56,043 bases of DNA from Amycolatopsis orientalis DSM 40040 = KCTC 9412 (GTDB taxonomy: Bacteria > Actinomycetota > Actinomycetes > Mycobacteriales > Pseudonocardiaceae): NCBI RefSeq assembly GCF_000478275.1, contig NZ_ASJB01000063.1, positions 1-56,043 of the forward strand, written 5' to 3'. Each line of letters begins with the position of its first letter. Within the stretch, counting starts at the first letter, position 1. The notes under the pieces were generated by a model. That model saw nothing but the letters and a program-made list of their open reading frames with translations. It had not been told where the DNA came from and did not search any database. A program made the translations under genes and the position numbers. Positions 40,214 to 49,032 of the stretch are shown here, one piece after another.

Positions 40214-40903
40214 TCAGACGGTGACGCGTCGCATGGTGGCGAAACCGCCGGCCCCCGCGACGCAGACCAGCAGCGCGAGCACCCCGGTCATCCCGCCCAC
40301 GGTCAGCGTGCTGAAGAACGCGCCGAGCTTCGACCAGGAATCGGTCCAGCTGAGCACCAGCACCCCGCCCAGCGCCACCAGTACCTGCGCGGCGGAGAAC
40401 AGGACGACGCCCACGACCGCCGCGCGGCGGTAGATCAGGCCGTACCACATGCCGTAGACGAACATCAGCGCCAGCAACACGAACGACGTGAGCAGCGTCA
40501 GATACCAGGAGCCGTCGAGCAGCCAGGGGACCCGGAAGTAGTGGAGGCCGAGCCCCCAGCCGCCGGTGCCCTCCTCGATCGCCTGGAACACGGCGATCCC
40601 CACCGAGTACAGCGCGGACAACCCGGTGATCAGCAGGACGGTGCCCAGGTAGTACGACCGCCTCGACACACCCAGCGCCAGCCCGAACGGCAGCGATTTC
40701 GTCATGCTCAAGGCGCCGCAGACGAGCATGAACACGTACATCGTCGCCAGGCCACCCGAGTAGTTCTCTTCGGGGGTTTCGGGCAGCAGTGAGAAAATGG
40801 CGAGGTTGACGAAGAACGCGAAGAACGTGACACCGATCGGAAGGACCACGAACTGGATCCGGTCCACCAGGTGGTAACGCGCGACCTTGATCAGGGTGTT
40901 CAT
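40214..40903 (-). CDS. ABC transporter permease (ABC-2 type)
   Basis: A 229-residue integral membrane protein with about six helices (FVVLPIGVTFFAFFVNLAIF first). It is encoded downstream of and coupled (ATGA) to an ABC ATPase, and behaves as its permease. Substrate unknown; the GntR (YtrA-type) regulator of the operon points to export, often of cell-wall-active compounds, in related systems. Confidence 0.85.
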   Translation of the reverse strand: MNTLIKVARYHLVDRIQFVVLPIGVTFFAFFVNLAIFSLLPETPEENYSGGLATMYVFMLVCGALSMTKSLPFGLALGVSRRSYYLGTVLLITGLSALYSVGIAVFQAIEEGTGGWGLGLHYFRVPWLLDGSWYLTLLTSFVLLALMFVYGMWYGLIYRRAAVVGVVLFSAAQVLVALGGVLVLSWTDSWSKLGAFFSTLTVGGMTGVLALLVCVAGAGGFATMRRVTV

Positions 40904-41787
40904 GCGGACGCCTCCTCTGCGGTCTGTCCGTTGGAGGTGTGCACCATCAATTGCTGCAGGGACAACGGTTCCAGCTTCAGGTGCAGGGCCTGGGCCCGCG
41001 CCTTCGCCGCGGCGTCGACCGCGTCGGCGATGGTGACCGAAGCCCGCGAACCGATCTTGCGGCGGTGCAGTACCCGCCGTCCGGCGACGAAGGTCTCCAC
41101 CGCCGTGGCCGGTCCGCTGACCGTGGCGGCCGCGCCGCGCAGGTCGTCGGCGGGCGCGTCGAGGACCACGCGGCCCTTGTCGATCATCACGACGTGCTCC
41201 AGCAGATCGGCCACCTCGTCGATCAGGTGCGTGGAGAGCAGCACCGTGCGCGGATGAGCCGAGTAGTCGTCGAGCAAGCGGTCGTAGAACAGCTGCCGCG
41301 CGACGGCGTCGAGGCCGGCGTACGGCTCGTCGAGCAGCGTGAGTTCCGCGCGTGCCGCCAGCCCGATGGTGATCGACAGCGCCGAGCGCATCCCCCGCGA
41401 GAGCTTCTTGATCGGCCGCTTCGTCGGCAGGTCGAAGTCGCGGAGCAGGGTGTCGGCCAGTTCGGCGTCCCAGTTCGGGTAGAACCACGACGCCGCCGCG
41501 AGGGCGTGGCGCACCTTGAAGTCCGGGAACTGCTGGTCCTCGCGGACGAGCACCAGGCGCTGGAGCACCCGCTCGTTCTCCACCGGGCTTTCCCCGAACA
41601 CGCGGACGGTGCCCGCGCTGGCGAACTCCTGCGCGGTGATGATGCGCAGGAAGGTGCTCTTGCCCGCGCCGTTGCGGCCCAGCAGGCCGGTGATCTTGCC
41701 TTCTTCGATGTCGACCGTCACGTCGCCGAGCGCGAGGTGGTCGCCGTAGCGCCGGGTCAGGCCGGTGGTCGAAATGGTCGGCGTCAT
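40900..41787 (-). CDS. ABC transporter ATP-binding protein
   Basis: A 295-residue ATPase. Walker A GRNGAGKST (37-45), Q-loop region around REDQQF, signature LSRGM (129-133) and Walker B LLDEP with catalytic E154. The C-terminal region after about 215 is an extension found in YtrB-like exporters. ATG at 41787 gives ATGA overlap with the GntR gene; its stop overlaps the permease start. Confidence 0.93.
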   Translation of the reverse strand: MTPTISTTGLTRRYGDHLALGDVTVDIEEGKITGLLGRNGAGKSTFLRIITAQEFASAGTVRVFGESPVENERVLQRLVLVREDQQFPDFKVRHALAAASWFYPNWDAELADTLLRDFDLPTKRPIKKLSRGMRSALSITIGLAARAELTLLDEPYAGLDAVARQLFYDRLLDDYSAHPRTVLLSTHLIDEVADLLEHVVMIDKGRVVLDAPADDLRGAAATVSGPATAVETFVAGRRVLHRRKIGSRASVTIADAVDAAAKARAQALHLKLEPLSLQQLMVHTSNGQTAEEASA

Positions 41788-42161
41788 GCGGCCGGTCCTC
41801 CGTTCTGGTGTCCGTTCCCGCGAATGAGCGAGATCAGGGCTTCGTCGTCGATGCCGAGGCGCCTCGCTTCGACGAGCATCGGGTCGAGGTACTGCTCGGC
41901 GAACCGTTTCCGCCGGTCGGTGAGCAGCTTCTCCCGCGCTCCGGCGGCGACGAACATCCCGATGCCGCGCCGCTTTTCGAGCAGGCCGTCGTCGGCGAGC
42001 ACGTTGATTCCCTTGGCCGCCGTCGCCGGATTGATCCGGTAGAAGGCGGCGAGTTCGTTGGTTGACGGCACGCGTTCCCCCTCGGCCAGGCTTCCCTCGG
42101 CGATGTCGTCGGCGATCTGTTCGGCGATCTGCACGAACAGGGGCGTTCCTTCGTCGAGCAC
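41784..42161 (-). CDS. GntR-family regulator (YtrA subfamily)
   Basis: A 125-residue regulator with an N-terminal winged helix-turn-helix (about 8-75; LAEGERVPSTNELAAFYRINPATAAKGI) and a short C-terminal helical part, the YtrA size class without a large effector domain. GTG start with GGAGGT just upstream. First gene of a coupled GntR-ATPase-permease operon, which it probably represses until a substrate appears. Confidence 0.92.
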   Translation of the reverse strand: MLDEGTPLFVQIAEQIADDIAEGSLAEGERVPSTNELAAFYRINPATAAKGINVLADDGLLEKRRGIGMFVAAGAREKLLTDRRKRFAEQYLDPMLVEARRLGIDDEALISLIRGNGHQNGGPAA

Positions 42162-42325
42162 GACACCTCCGTCCCCAGTCTTCGTGCACCCACGTCAGGT
42201 GCGATGGTTCATTACTGGACTAAGTAACCCATGAACCCCCCGTCGGACGCAAGTCGCCTCCGCCGTGCGCACTACTGTGCAATGCGTGGTACCTTCTCTT
42301 GCGTAAGACTGGGAGGGACGCGACT

Positions 42326-42649
42326 GTGGAGATCAGTCAGCTACTTAAAGGCGTGCTGGACCTCGCCGTTCTCGCGGTGCTTCGCGGAGAGGACGGCTAC
42401 GGCTACGACGTGCTCCGAAGACTCCGGGTCGCGGGGTTGCAGGAAGTGGGCGACGCCTCGGTGTACGGGACGCTTCGGCGGCTGTACAAGGCAGGCCTGC
42501 TGACGTCGTACGTGGTGCCGAGTGAAGAAGGCCCGCATCGCAAGTACTACAGCCTCAACGAGCCGGGTCGCCGTCGCCTCGAGGAATCGGCGCAGACCTG
42601 GCGGACTTTCGCTTCGACAATGACCAGCCTGTTGGGAGAGGCAGCATGA
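42326..42649 (+). CDS. PadR-family transcriptional regulator
   Basis: A 107-residue PadR regulator: winged helix with YGYDVLRRL, GDASVYGTLRRLYKAGLLTSYVV and RKYYSLNEPGRRRLEE. GTG start with GGGAGGG 8 bases upstream. The stop overlaps the next ATG, coupling it to an HAAS-domain membrane protein, a pairing seen widely in Gram-positive bacteria where the PadR protein controls its partner. Confidence 0.93.
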   Translation: MEISQLLKGVLDLAVLAVLRGEDGYGYDVLRRLRVAGLQEVGDASVYGTLRRLYKAGLLTSYVVPSEEGPHRKYYSLNEPGRRRLEESAQTWRTFASTMTSLLGEAA

Positions 42650-43911
42650 GCACGCAGAATCCGACCGCCGTGCGGGTGTATCTGGCGAGGGTCAGGAGCG
42701 CGCTCGCCGACCTGCCCGAGAGCGAAGTCGAGGAGATCCTCGAAGACGTCCGTCCTCATCTCGCCGAGATGGAGGCGGAACTGGGGGAGTCGGCCAAGGT
42801 CGACGCGCTGATCGAGCGACTCGGCAGCCCCGAGAGCTACGCCGCCGAACTGCGGGCGTCCGGCGGCTATCCGCCGCGTCCGGTCGACGCGGGTGGCGAA
42901 ACCGCTGTGCTGAGGGCGAAAGCCGGGATCGGCGGAGCGCGCTTCGCGTTCTGGGGCCTGGTCTTCTCGGTGGGTGGTTTCGCGCTCTTCGGCTTCGCGG
43001 CCGCGGTGTGGGTGCGGGTGGAACCGTTGCTGGGCCTGCTTTTCGTGGCGCCCGTGTTCGCGATCAGCGTCGCCTACGTGGTCCGGAAGGGGGTCGGCCC
43101 GGTCGCGGAACTGCCCGAGGTCGTCAAGCTCCGCGAGATCGGGACGTCTTTCCGGTCCACTAAGGACGGTAAGGGGCTGGCCTTCCTTCGCTCGCTCAAG
43201 CCGGCCTGGTGGGTGCTGTGCGCGGCGGTGCTGGTCGTCTTCGGCCTGCTGCTGGTGCTGCGCGACGCCGAGGCGGTGCTGTTGCTGCCGTTGCTGCTCG
43301 TCGCGGCGGCCGCGGTGGTGTGGGCGGGGCCGAAGGTGAAGGGGGACCGGCGGCTGCTGTGGCTGGCCGTGCCGGTCTCGGCGTTCGTCATCGGCAGCAT
43401 GCTCGGCGGGGCGGGCGCGGCGGTCGATCTGATCGCGAAACGCTCCTACGGCGGTGGTTCCTACAACAGCGGCTACACGCCGAACTACAACGACGGCTAC
43501 GGCAACCCGCAGTTGATGTACGGCAGCCACGACGTGGAGAACATCTACGCGTTCGACGGCGAGGGCAAGCCGTTGACCGAGATCTATCTCTACGACGAGG
43601 ACGGCCGCCCGCTCAGCACGACGCGGTACGCCTGCGAGAGGAGCACGGGGGAGAAGCGGAAGGTCGGCGACGACAACCGCTATCCGCGTCCGCGGGTCGA
43701 GCGGGGAGTGCAGGACGAGCAGGGGAACCTCAACGGCTACAACGGTTCCCGCGGTTACTGTCAGGAGAGGACCGACGTCCCGTTCAGCGCGGCGATCCCG
43801 AAGGGTGCGCCGGTGCCGCCCGCTCCGCCCTCGTCCGCTCCGCCCTCGTCCCCGGCTGCGCCGCCGTCCTCCCCCGCTGCGCCGTCGAACTCCACCCAGC
43901 CGACACGCTAG
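42646..43911 (+). CDS. HAAS-domain (DUF1700-like) membrane protein
   Basis: A 421-residue protein. The N-terminal HAAS/DUF1700 region (about 8-65, RSALADLPESEVEEILEDV...LGSPESYAAEL) is followed by about six membrane helices (105-270) and a long extracytoplasmic tail with Tyr/Gly/Asn repeats (YNSGYTPNYNDGYGN) and a Pro/Ser-rich end. Translationally coupled to the PadR gene. Function unknown; envelope-stress sensing is a reasonable guess. A 10-bp hairpin follows the stop. Confidence 0.8.
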   Translation: MSTQNPTAVRVYLARVRSALADLPESEVEEILEDVRPHLAEMEAELGESAKVDALIERLGSPESYAAELRASGGYPPRPVDAGGETAVLRAKAGIGGARFAFWGLVFSVGGFALFGFAAAVWVRVEPLLGLLFVAPVFAISVAYVVRKGVGPVAELPEVVKLREIGTSFRSTKDGKGLAFLRSLKPAWWVLCAAVLVVFGLLLVLRDAEAVLLLPLLLVAAAAVVWAGPKVKGDRRLLWLAVPVSAFVIGSMLGGAGAAVDLIAKRSYGGGSYNSGYTPNYNDGYGNPQLMYGSHDVENIYAFDGEGKPLTEIYLYDEDGRPLSTTRYACERSTGEKRKVGDDNRYPRPRVERGVQDEQGNLNGYNGSRGYCQERTDVPFSAAIPKGAPVPPAPPSSAPPSSPAAPPSSPAAPSNSTQPTR

Positions 43912-43919
43912 GTGGCCCG

Positions 43920-43950
43920 GGTGGAGGCGACCGTCGGGGGCGCCTCCACC
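43920..43950 (+). terminator. Terminator-like hairpin after the HAAS gene
   Basis: GGTGGAGGCG (43920-43929) pairs with CGCCTCCACC (43941-43950) around an 11-base loop, 8 bases after the stop. Confidence 0.65.
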
Positions 43951-43959
43951 CGCATTTCT

Positions 43960-44066
43960 TCCTCTGGATGCGGTGGTTGGTGACGCGCACTACCGCATCC
44001 AGAGGACGAAATTCGGTGGTGCGGAAAGCGAACCACCGCATCCAGAGGACTGAATGCGGTGGTTCG
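43960..44066. repeat. Three CCAGAGGAC-family units at a convergent junction
   Basis: Core units: TCCTCTGGATGCGGT at 43960-43974 (inverted), ACCGCATCCAGAGGACGAA at 43992-44010 and ACCGCATCCAGAGGAC at 44035-44050. Units 1 and 2 form a hairpin; unit 3 lies in a second hairpin whose arms CGAACCACCGCAT (44029-44041) and complement (44054-44066) enclose the GGAC core. The block separates the HAAS gene (stop 43911) from the minus-strand stress gene (stop 44093). Confidence 0.75.
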
Positions 44067-44092
44067 GGACGCGGCGGGGTGGAACGCGAGGG

Positions 44093-44617
44093 TCAGTGGG
44101 TGAACGCGCTCCTGGCGGCCAGGTCGGCCAGCAGGGCGCGGCCCTTCTCGGCGTTGCGCGGCTGGGCCAGGACGTCGTAGCGCCGGGCGACCAGCTGGCT
44201 CTGCGAGAAGAATCCGCGCTTGTTCTTCGACGACGCGTACCCCAATGCGCCGAACAGCAGGTTGAACCCGATACCGCCGACCAGGCCGACGATGATCGGC
44301 ACCAGTCCGGCGGCCGGGTTCAGCAGGCTCAGCACGAGGCCGAGGACCATACCGAACATCGCGCCCGACAGCGCCGAGCTGGTCAGGATCTTGCTCCAGC
44401 TCATCCGCCCGGCGACCCGCTCGACCAGAATCGGTTCGACACCGACGATGGTGACGTCGGTGATCGGGAAGTCCGTTCCCGCGAGGTGGTCGACGGCACG
44501 CTGCGCTTCGGAGTACGACTCGTACGAGCCGATCGGCCACCCGCTGGGCAGCGTCGGGAGCTGAGCCCGTCCCTGGGGCTCGGTGAACGTGGTCTGCTGC
44601 GTGAATGCCTGTGTCAT
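44093..44617 (-). CDS. General stress protein (YflT/17M-like domain)
   Basis: A 174-residue protein. An N-terminal general-stress 17M-like domain (about 28-72; SYESYSEAQRAVDHLAGTDFPITDVTIVG) is followed by two membrane helices (about 80-130, glycine-rich FGMVLGLVLSLL, IIVGLVGGIGFNLLFG) and a helical C-terminus with a Tyr/Arg-rich segment. It is monocistronic and divergent from the glutamine-synthetase-like operon. The stress role is inferred from the family. Confidence 0.8.
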   Translation of the reverse strand: MTQAFTQQTTFTEPQGRAQLPTLPSGWPIGSYESYSEAQRAVDHLAGTDFPITDVTIVGVEPILVERVAGRMSWSKILTSSALSGAMFGMVLGLVLSLLNPAAGLVPIIVGLVGGIGFNLLFGALGYASSKNKRGFFSQSQLVARRYDVLAQPRNAEKGRALLADLAARSAFTH

Positions 44618-44845
44618 TCCTTCTCACCTCTCTTGATCCGTACAACGTTCCGGATGTGCGGATCTCCTCCCGATACGGCGGGATTCACAGCATCTTCTCA
44701 GCCGGGCATCACAGACAATCCGCCCAGGGATCAACTACAGTCCGCAATGGATAACCAACTAGACCATTGCCCGAGTTGACCTGACCGGGTTGACCCGGTA
44801 GGAAGAAGCCGCAAAGGTACCGCTTCGAACCTTTAGGTGAGGCTG

Positions 44846-46210
44846 ATGGCGAACAGGCGCGGCATGCTCACGCTGGATCGGCTCCGGGAACTGGTCGAGG
44901 ACGGCGCCGTCGACACGGTGCTGGTGGCGATCACCGACATGCAGGGCAGGCTGCAGGGCAAACGCTGCGCCGCCGAATACTTCCTCAACGAGGTCGTCGC
45001 GCACGCCACCGAAGCGTGCAATTACCTCCTCGCGGTCGACGTCGACATGAACACCGTCGACGGCTACGCGATGTCGTCGTGGGAGACCGGTTACGGCGAC
45101 TTCGTCATGCGCCCGGACTTCGACACGCTGCGCCTGCTCCCGTGGCAGGAGGGCACCGCGCTCGTCCTCGCCGACCTAGAACGGGTGCAGGGTGGCGCGG
45201 TCGCCCCGTCGCCCCGCCAGATCCTGCGCGGCCAACTCGACCGGCTGGCCGCGCTCGGTCTCGGCGCCTACGTCGGCACCGAACTGGAGTTCATCGTCTT
45301 CGACGACACCTTCGAGTCGGCGTGGGACAAGCGGTACCAGGGGCTCCGCCCGGCCAACCAGTACAACGTCGACTACTCGATGCTCGGCACCGCGCGGATC
45401 GAGCCGCTGCTGCGCCGGATCCGCAACGACATGGGCGGCGCGGGGCTCTACGTCGAGTCGGCCAAGGGCGAGTGCAACCCCGGCCAGCACGAGATCGCCT
45501 TCCGCTACGCCGACGCGCTGACCACCTGCGACAACCACAGCATCTACAAGACCGGGTCCAAGGAGATCGCCGCGCAGGAGGGCAAGAGCCTCACCTTCAT
45601 GGCGAAGTACAACGAACGCGAGGGCAACTCCTGCCATATCCACATCAGTCTGCGCTCGGCCGAGGGCGAGGCCGTGCTCGCCGGGGACGGCCCCGGCGGG
45701 TTCTCCCCGCTGATGGAGCACTTCCTCGCCGGTCAGCTCGCCGGACTGCGTGAGCTGACCTACTTCCTCGCACCGAACATCAACTCCTACAAGCGTTTCG
45801 TCCCGGGCAGTTTCGCGCCGACGGCCGTCGCCTGGGGTACCGACAACCGCACGTGCGCGCTCCGCGTCGTCGGGCACGGGGAGTCGCTGCGGACCGAGAA
45901 CCGGGTACCGGGCGGCGACGTGAACCCGTACCTCGCGGTGGCCGCCCTGATCGCGGCCGGCCTGCACGGTATCGAGAACGAACTGGAGTTGGAGCCGGAG
46001 TTCCATGGCAACGCCTATGGTTCCGACAAGCCGACCGTGCCGACGACCCTGCGGGAGGCCGCGGAGCTGCTGGACCGGAGCACGCTCGCCAGGACCGCGT
46101 TCGGGGACGAGGTCGTCGACCACTATCTGAACGCGGCGAAGGTCGAACTCACCGCCTATGACGCCGCCGTCACCGACTGGGAGAGGATCCGTGGCTTCGA
46201 ACGGCTCTGA
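44846..46210 (+). CDS. Glutamine synthetase-like gamma-glutamyl-amine synthetase (GlnA4/GlnA3 type)
   Basis: A 454-residue GS-family enzyme lacking the features of housekeeping GlnA in its N-terminal domain. Conserved: LEFIVFDD, KGECNPGQHEIAFRYADAL and NSCHIHISL, APNINSYKRFVPGSFAPTAVAWG, ENRVPGGDVNPYLA. It is followed by a gamma-glutamyl hydrolase-like protein, an aldehyde dehydrogenase and an SDR, the gene order of the mycobacterial glnA4 region; Streptomyces relatives gamma-glutamylate ethanolamine or polyamines. So it probably tags a primary amine for oxidation. The ATG at 44846 is chosen after AGGTGAGG; GTG 44837 or ATG 44864 cannot be excluded. Confidence 0.88.
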   Translation: MANRRGMLTLDRLRELVEDGAVDTVLVAITDMQGRLQGKRCAAEYFLNEVVAHATEACNYLLAVDVDMNTVDGYAMSSWETGYGDFVMRPDFDTLRLLPWQEGTALVLADLERVQGGAVAPSPRQILRGQLDRLAALGLGAYVGTELEFIVFDDTFESAWDKRYQGLRPANQYNVDYSMLGTARIEPLLRRIRNDMGGAGLYVESAKGECNPGQHEIAFRYADALTTCDNHSIYKTGSKEIAAQEGKSLTFMAKYNEREGNSCHIHISLRSAEGEAVLAGDGPGGFSPLMEHFLAGQLAGLRELTYFLAPNINSYKRFVPGSFAPTAVAWGTDNRTCALRVVGHGESLRTENRVPGGDVNPYLAVAALIAAGLHGIENELELEPEFHGNAYGSDKPTVPTTLREAAELLDRSTLARTAFGDEVVDHYLNAAKVELTAYDAAVTDWERIRGFERL

Positions 46211-46904
46211 GCCCGTCATCGGCCTCACCTCCTATCTGGAACCCGCGAAGTTCCTGGTGTGGGAGACCGAGGCCGCGCTGCTGCACCGCGTCTACGTCGA
46301 CGGGATCGTCGCGGCCGGCGGGATCCCCGTCCTGCTGCCGCCGGTGAGCGACGCGCACGAGCGGCTGGTGTCCGCTGTGGACGGTCTCGTGCTGGTCGGC
46401 GGCGCCGACGTCGATCCGGCGCGTTACGGCCAGGACCAGCACGCGACGACGTACACGAGGCCGAACCGGGACACCTTCGAGTTCGGTCTGCTGCGGTCCG
46501 CCTTGGCCGCCCGCAAGCCGGTGCTCGGCGTCTGCCGCGGGCTCCAGGTGCTCAGCGTCGCCTTGGGCGGGACGCTCACCCAGCATCTTCCGGACACTTT
46601 GGACAGTAAGGATCACCAGCCCGCGCCGGGGACCTTCGGCACCATTACGGTGACCCTTGCCGAGGGCAGCCGGGCCGCGTCGATCCTCGGCGCCGAGACC
46701 AAGGTGCCGTGTTATCACCACCAGGCCATCGACAGGCTCGGCGACGGGCTGGTCCCGGTCGGCTGGGCCGCCGACGGCACCATCGAGGCGGCGGAACTGC
46801 CCGGCGACGGATTCGTGCTCGGCGTCCAGTGGCATCCGGAACAGAACCCCGGGGACATCAGGCTTTTCGAGGCCCTCATAGCAGCGGCGAAGGAGACGAA
46901 GTGA
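46191..46904 (+). CDS. Class I glutamine amidotransferase-like gamma-glutamyl hydrolase
   Basis: A 237-residue peptidase C26/PuuD-like enzyme. Nucleophile C115 in GVCRGLQ, with H215 and E217 in QWHPEQ. In the proposed pathway it removes the gamma-glutamyl tag from the oxidised amine product (as PuuD does for gamma-glutamyl-GABA). GTG start with GAGAGGA upstream; the start overlaps the end of the synthetase gene by 20 bases. The stop overlaps the aldehyde dehydrogenase GTG (GTGA). Confidence 0.9.
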   Translation: MASNGSEPVIGLTSYLEPAKFLVWETEAALLHRVYVDGIVAAGGIPVLLPPVSDAHERLVSAVDGLVLVGGADVDPARYGQDQHATTYTRPNRDTFEFGLLRSALAARKPVLGVCRGLQVLSVALGGTLTQHLPDTLDSKDHQPAPGTFGTITVTLAEGSRAASILGAETKVPCYHHQAIDRLGDGLVPVGWAADGTIEAAELPGDGFVLGVQWHPEQNPGDIRLFEALIAAAKETK

Positions 46905-48265
46905 CCACCTTCGAGGTCATCAACCCCGCCACCGAAGAGGTGGTGAGGTCGGTCGGGCTGACCTCGGCCGAGGAGACCGACGCGGCGATCGCCCGCGCCC
47001 ACGCGGCGTACCCCGCCTGGCGTGCGGTGGCCCCCGGCGACCGGGCACGGCTGCTGCGCCGGTTCGCCGACGCCGTCGACGCCGACATCGAGAACCTCGC
47101 CAAGTTGGAAGTCGCCAACGCGGGTCACACGATCGGCAACGCCCGCTGGGAGGCGGGGAACGTCCGCGACGTGCTGACCTACTACTCGGCGTCGCCGGAA
47201 CGGTTGAGCGGCAAGCAGATCCCGGTTCCCGGTGGCGTGAACATGACGTTCCACGAGCCGCTCGGCGTGGTCGGCGTGATCGTGCCGTGGAACTTCCCGA
47301 TGCCCATCGCGGGCTGGGGTTTCGCGCCGGCCCTCGCCGCCGGGAACACCGTCGTGCTCAAACCGGCGGAGCTCACCCCGCTGACCGCGATCCGGCTCGG
47401 TGAACTCGCCCGCGAGGCGGGGATCCCCGAGGACGTCTTCCAGGTGCTCCCCGGCAAGGGATCGGTGGTGGGACAGCGTTTCGTGGACCATCCCGCGGTA
47501 CGCAAGGTCGTCTTCACCGGCTCCACCGAGGTCGGCAAGCAGATCATGGCGGGCTGCGCCGCCCAGGTGAAGCGGGTGACGCTGGAGCTGGGCGGCAAGA
47601 ACGCGAACATCGTGTTCGCCGACGCCGACCTGGAGAAGGCCGCGGCCACGGCGCCGTACGGGGTGTTCGACAACGCCGGGCAGGACTGCTGCGCGCGGTC
47701 GCTGATCCTCGTGCAGGCCAGTGTGTACGAGAAGTTCATGGAGCTGCTGGAGCCCGCCGTGAACGGCGTGGTCGTCGGGGATCCGCGGCTGGAGATGACC
47801 GAGATGGGGCCGCTGATCTCGGCCGGGCACCACGCGAAGGTGTCGTCCTATGTGGACGATTCCGCACCGGTGGCCTTCCGGGGAAGCGCTCCGCTGGGGC
47901 CGGGCTACTGGTTCCCGCCGACCGTCGTCACCCCGCCGGACCTGCGGCATCCGCTGGCCTCGGACGAGATCTTCGGGCCCGTCGTGGCGGTCGTCCCGTT
48001 CGAGGAGGAGGCGGACGCGGTCACCATGGCCAACCACACCGAGTACGGCCTGTCCGGCTCGATCTGGACCCGCGACGTCGGCCGGGCTTTCCGCGTCGCG
48101 CGCGGCGTCGAGGCCGGAAACCTTTCGGTCAACTCGCATTCGTCCGTCCGGTACTGGACACCGTTCGGCGGCTTCAAGCAGTCCGGGCTCGGCCGGGAAC
48201 TCGGCCCGGACGCGCTCGACGCCTTCACCGAGACCAAGAATGTTTTCATCAGCACGGAGGAATGA
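46901..48265 (+). CDS. Aldehyde dehydrogenase family protein
   Basis: A 454-residue NAD(P)-dependent aldehyde dehydrogenase. Oxyanion Asn N131 (VPWNFP), general-base E229 (LELGGKN), catalytic C263 in NAGQDCC, and NAD motif FTGSTEVGK. It should oxidise the gamma-glutamyl-aminoaldehyde formed from the tagged amine. GTG start with AAGGAG 5 bases upstream. It is tightly coupled to both neighbours. Confidence 0.95.
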   Translation: MTTFEVINPATEEVVRSVGLTSAEETDAAIARAHAAYPAWRAVAPGDRARLLRRFADAVDADIENLAKLEVANAGHTIGNARWEAGNVRDVLTYYSASPERLSGKQIPVPGGVNMTFHEPLGVVGVIVPWNFPMPIAGWGFAPALAAGNTVVLKPAELTPLTAIRLGELAREAGIPEDVFQVLPGKGSVVGQRFVDHPAVRKVVFTGSTEVGKQIMAGCAAQVKRVTLELGGKNANIVFADADLEKAAATAPYGVFDNAGQDCCARSLILVQASVYEKFMELLEPAVNGVVVGDPRLEMTEMGPLISAGHHAKVSSYVDDSAPVAFRGSAPLGPGYWFPPTVVTPPDLRHPLASDEIFGPVVAVVPFEEEADAVTMANHTEYGLSGSIWTRDVGRAFRVARGVEAGNLSVNSHSSVRYWTPFGGFKQSGLGRELGPDALDAFTETKNVFISTEE

Positions 48266-49032
48266 TGGTTCAGCGTTTCGAGGGCCGCGTCGCGGTCATC
48301 ACCGGTGGTAGCAGCGGCATCGGTCTCGCCACCGCCCGCAGGCTGGCGAGCGAGGGAGCGAAGGTCGTCATCGGCGACATCTCGGCGGAGCAGGGCAAGG
48401 CGGCGGCCGACGAGGTCGGCGGCCTGTTCGTGCAGGCCGACGTCACCGACGCAGACCAGGTCGAGGCCCTGTTCCAGACCACTGTGGACACCTTCGGTTC
48501 GGTCGACGTGGCGTTCAACAACGCCGGCATCTCCCCGCCCGAGGACGACTCGATCCTGACCACCGGCATCGACGCGTGGGAGAAGGTGCAGAAGGTCAAC
48601 CTGACTTCGGTGTACCTGTGCTGCAAGGCCGTGCTGCCGCATATGCAACGGCAGGGCAAGGGGTCGATCATCAACACGGCGTCGTTTGTCGCGGTGATGG
48701 GCGCGGCGACGTCGCAGATCTCCTACACCGCGTCCAAGGGCGGGGTGCTGGCGATGAGCCGTGAGCTGGGCGTGCAGTTCGCGCGGGAGAACATCCGGGT
48801 CAACGCGCTGTGCCCGGGGCCGGTGAACACGCCGCTGCTGAAGGAGCTCTTCGCGAAGGACCCCGAGCGGGCCGCGCGACGGCTGGTGCACGTGCCGGTC
48901 GGGCGGTTCGCCGAACCGGAGGAGATCGCGGCGGCGGTCGCGTTCCTGGCCAGCGACGACGCCTCGTTCATCACGGCGTCCCAGTTCCTGGTGGACGGCG
49001 GCATCTCGGGCGCCTACGTCACCCCGCTGTGA
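48265..49032 (+). CDS. Short-chain dehydrogenase/reductase
   Basis: A 255-residue classical SDR: TGGSSGIG cofactor motif (13-20), NNAG, and active-site Y154-x-x-x-K158 (SYTASKGG). The ATG at 48265 overlaps the preceding stop by one base and has GGAGG 4 bases upstream; the ATG at 48262 is too close to it. As last gene of the operon it may handle an alcohol or hydroxy intermediate of the amine-degradation route, or recycle cofactor. The exact substrate is unknown. Confidence 0.93.
   Translation: MVQRFEGRVAVITGGSSGIGLATARRLASEGAKVVIGDISAEQGKAAADEVGGLFVQADVTDADQVEALFQTTVDTFGSVDVAFNNAGISPPEDDSILTTGIDAWEKVQKVNLTSVYLCCKAVLPHMQRQGKGSIINTASFVAVMGAATSQISYTASKGGVLAMSRELGVQFARENIRVNALCPGPVNTPLLKELFAKDPERAARRLVHVPVGRFAEPEEIAAAVAFLASDDASFITASQFLVDGGISGAYVTPL

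Noticed and set aside
43920..44092. Possible insertion sequence ends (inverted repeats)
   Set aside because: No transposase gene or target duplication is present; the units are short hairpins of a dispersed family.
44770..44800. Two TTGACC boxes as promoter of the glutamine-synthetase-like operon
   Set aside because: No matching -10 at normal spacing was found, so the assignment would be a guess.
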